From NCBI RefSeq assembly GCF_009932335.1, contig NZ_BLJF01000001.1, positions 1,054,001 to 1,118,000 on the forward strand: a stretch of DNA of 64,000 bases. Reading direction: 5' to 3'. Origin of the DNA: Pseudomonas asiatica. GTDB taxonomy: Bacteria > Pseudomonadota > Gammaproteobacteria > Pseudomonadales > Pseudomonadaceae. Both the position numbers and the translations under genes were made by a program. The notes beneath the pieces were generated by a model. It did not search any database. It saw only the letters and a program-made list of their open reading frames with translations, and was not told the DNA's origin. Numbering within the stretch: position 1 is the first letter of the stretch; every line of letters starts with the position of its first letter. Positions 62,739 to 64,000 of this stretch are shown one piece after another.

Positions 62739-62815
62739 GCGGCGCACAATCGCCGCAAAGTGGGCAGTATACTGCGCAATACCGACCAGTGAGCAATATA
62801 GTGCACAAAGATTCC
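62739..62815. promoter_or_regulatory. Divergent operator region of exporter and regulator
   Basis: GCGGCG-cacaat-CGCCGC (62739-62756) is a dyad close to the exporter start. ATACTGCGCAATA (about 62769-62781) and GCAATATAGTGCAC (62791-62804) share a GCAATA core and may be regulator sites. Inference. Confidence 0.35.
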
Positions 62816-63364
62816 TCGCACCGGGCATCGGTGCTGCAACATGTCAGCCTCAATGTACGCAGCCTGCGCAACGCCGCGGGTATGAGCCAGACGGCGTTGG
62901 CGGAGCGTTCCGGGGTCAGCCGGCGCATGCTGGTGGCGATCGAGGCGGGCGAGAAGAATGTCAGCCTGACTACTCTCGACCTGATTGCCGAGGCCTTGGG
63001 CGTGGCTTTCAGTACTCTGATCCAGGCACCTGACCAGCGCGACCCCGGGCGCATCGAAGAGTTGGCCTGGGCCGGGGAGCACCCGCAGAGCCGGGCGGTG
63101 CTGCTGGGCAGCAGCGTGGCGCGGCGCGAGGTGGAACTGTGGGAATGGACCCTGGCACCGGGCGAGTGCTATTCCAGCGAGGCTGATGCCGAAGGCTGGA
63201 GCGAGCAGATTTATGTGGCGCAAGGGCAACTGACGCTGATTATCGAAGGGGTCGAGCATCGCCTGCAGGTCGGGCAGTTCCATGTGTTTCCCAGTAACTG
63301 CCGGTATGCCTATCGCAACGATGGGGCGGTGGCGGTGCGGTTTGTGCGCAATGTGGTGATTTGA
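62789..63364 (+). CDS. XRE-family regulator with C-terminal cupin domain
   Basis: 191 residues from GTG 62789 (GTG 62801 also possible; no strong ribosome site). The HTH (MSQTALAERSGVSRRMLVAI) and a cupin sensor domain (about 105-190, GWSEQIYVAQGQLTLIIEGV, GQFHVFPSNCRYAYRNDG) are typical of small-molecule regulators. Divergent from the EamA exporter that it likely controls. Confidence 0.85.
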   Translation: MSNIVHKDSSHRASVLQHVSLNVRSLRNAAGMSQTALAERSGVSRRMLVAIEAGEKNVSLTTLDLIAEALGVAFSTLIQAPDQRDPGRIEELAWAGEHPQSRAVLLGSSVARREVELWEWTLAPGECYSSEADAEGWSEQIYVAQGQLTLIIEGVEHRLQVGQFHVFPSNCRYAYRNDGAVAVRFVRNVVI

Positions 63365-63386
63365 TCGAGAGGTGTTGCTGCCTCCA

Positions 63387-63482
63387 GGGCCTCATCGCCG
63401 GCAAGCCAGCTCCCACAGGTTCGCCACTGGCTATGAGCCTGAAGGTGGACCTGTGGGAGCTGGCTTGCCGGCGATGAGGCCC
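63387..63482. repeat. REP palindrome pair
   Basis: GGGCCTCATCGCCGGCAAGC and its inverse flank a short loop between convergent genes. Same unit type as at 14574, 26331, 28157 and 33731. Confidence 0.85.
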
Positions 63483-63505
63483 GTATGGGCAACCAAGGTT
63501 CGCGG

Positions 63506-64000
63506 TCAGTCTCCTATCAACTCATCGGTCCTGACCACCTTGGCATAGGCAAACGCCAACGCCGCCATCACCGAATCATGCACCTGCGCCGCCGGCACCC
63601 GCTTGCCATTGAACTCCAGTGGCAGCGTGGCACAGGCGTCGTGCGCCACGGTCACGTCGTAACCCAGGTCGGCCGCGGCCCGGGTGGCGGCGTCGATGCA
63701 CATGTGGCTCATGCTGCCGACGATGGTCAGGGCCTCGATGCCATGCCGGTCCAGCGTGTGCTCAAGGTCGGTACCGAGGAAGGCGTTGACCTTGTGCTTG
63801 AGCACCACCGGCTCACCGGCTTGAGGCTCGACCTTGGCATGGATCGCCGCACCCTGCGAGCCTGGCGCGAAGAACGGCGCATCGGCGCTTTCGAACTCAT
63901 GCCGCACATGCACCACCAAGTCGCCCCGTTGACGCGCTGCCGCCAACAGGCGGGCAGCATTGTCGGCCGCCTGGTCGGCACCATCGAGGGTCCATTTGCC
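63506..64000 (-). CDS. Isochorismatase-family cysteine hydrolase (5' end outside window)
   Basis: The frame is open to the right edge: 164 visible residues, beginning GKWTLDGADQAADNAARLLA, which in family members follows an N-terminal 'DIQNDYFPGG' segment, so about 20 residues are missing. Catalytic Cys is in VGSMSHMCIDAATRAAADLG with the Lys of VVLKHKVNAF as second triad residue. Substrate (nicotinamide-like or other amide) unknown. Confidence 0.85.
   Translation of the reverse strand, partial: GKWTLDGADQAADNAARLLAAARQRGDLVVHVRHEFESADAPFFAPGSQGAAIHAKVEPQAGEPVVLKHKVNAFLGTDLEHTLDRHGIEALTIVGSMSHMCIDAATRAAADLGYDVTVAHDACATLPLEFNGKRVPAAQVHDSVMAALAFAYAKVVRTDELIGD

Overview
The window looks like chromosome of a member of the Pseudomonas putida group. 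The evidence is high GC with strong G/C third positions, many Pseudomonas-type REP palindromes, and gene neighbourhoods I recognise from that group: sfnG, the fdsGBAD formate dehydrogenase, the iutY-iutA aerobactin signalling pair, phnWX, the fadDx/fadB2x/fadAx/fadB1x cluster and a seven-function Mrp antiporter with fused subunits A and B. All names come from reading the sequence and recalling families; no search was run.

Layout. Positions 1 to about 6000 form an accessory stretch of more AT-rich, patchy sequence. It holds the 3' part of a large protein with 40-residue Trp-rich repeats and a C-terminal S1 domain, a small operon (truncated nucleotidyltransferase, 117-residue unknown, DUF4303/HEAT-like protein) and an MqsR/MqsA-like toxin-antitoxin pair. 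Positions 6150-7037 carry a structured leader followed by two small DUF6124/DUF3077-like genes. Positions 7150-14560 are catabolic: sfnG with a sigma54 promoter, a secreted unknown, and the NAD-dependent formate dehydrogenase. Positions 14690-17570 hold a universal stress protein, the tRNA hydroxylase gene miaE, a DUF883 protein, a small unknown and a LEA14-like lipoprotein. Positions 17640-21470 encode iron uptake: Fur box, the sigma/anti-sigma hybrid IutY and the receptor IutA. Positions 21578-24641 look like polyamine/agmatine use under a divergent LysR regulator. Positions 24827-33716 are mixed housekeeping, including zapE, a DinB-like protein, trhP and an AI-2E family permease. Positions 33858-37882 hold phosphonate degradation with its LysR regulator and an AraC-type regulator.

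Positions 37961-47020 contain two tandem giant proteins of about 1,500 residues with the architecture of LRR/NEL-type ubiquitin ligase effectors. The first keeps the catalytic Cys-x-Asp motif and the second has lost it. Positions 47143-52697 are a five-gene beta-oxidation operon. Positions 52698-53680 are non-coding and consist of a very large inverted repeat flanked by hexanucleotide microsatellites. Positions 53681-55546 hold a DksA-like protein and small proteins, 55559-61616 the Mrp antiporter operon on the minus strand, and 61767-64000 a drug/metabolite exporter, its XRE-cupin regulator and the 3' part of a cysteine hydrolase.

Links between genes. Two perfect Anr/FNR boxes (TTGAT-N4-ATCAA) are present. 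One drives the universal stress gene divergently from miaE; the other drives trhP divergently from the AI-2E permease. Both have a -10-like hexamer at the spacing of a class II promoter. Both therefore sit beside tRNA hydroxylase genes, which suggests that tRNA wobble and anticodon-loop hydroxylation is tied to oxygen supply. The best candidates for under-described biology are the repeat/S1 protein at the left edge, the pseudoknot-like leader at 6156-6336, the ligase/pseudo-ligase pair and the giant inverted repeat.
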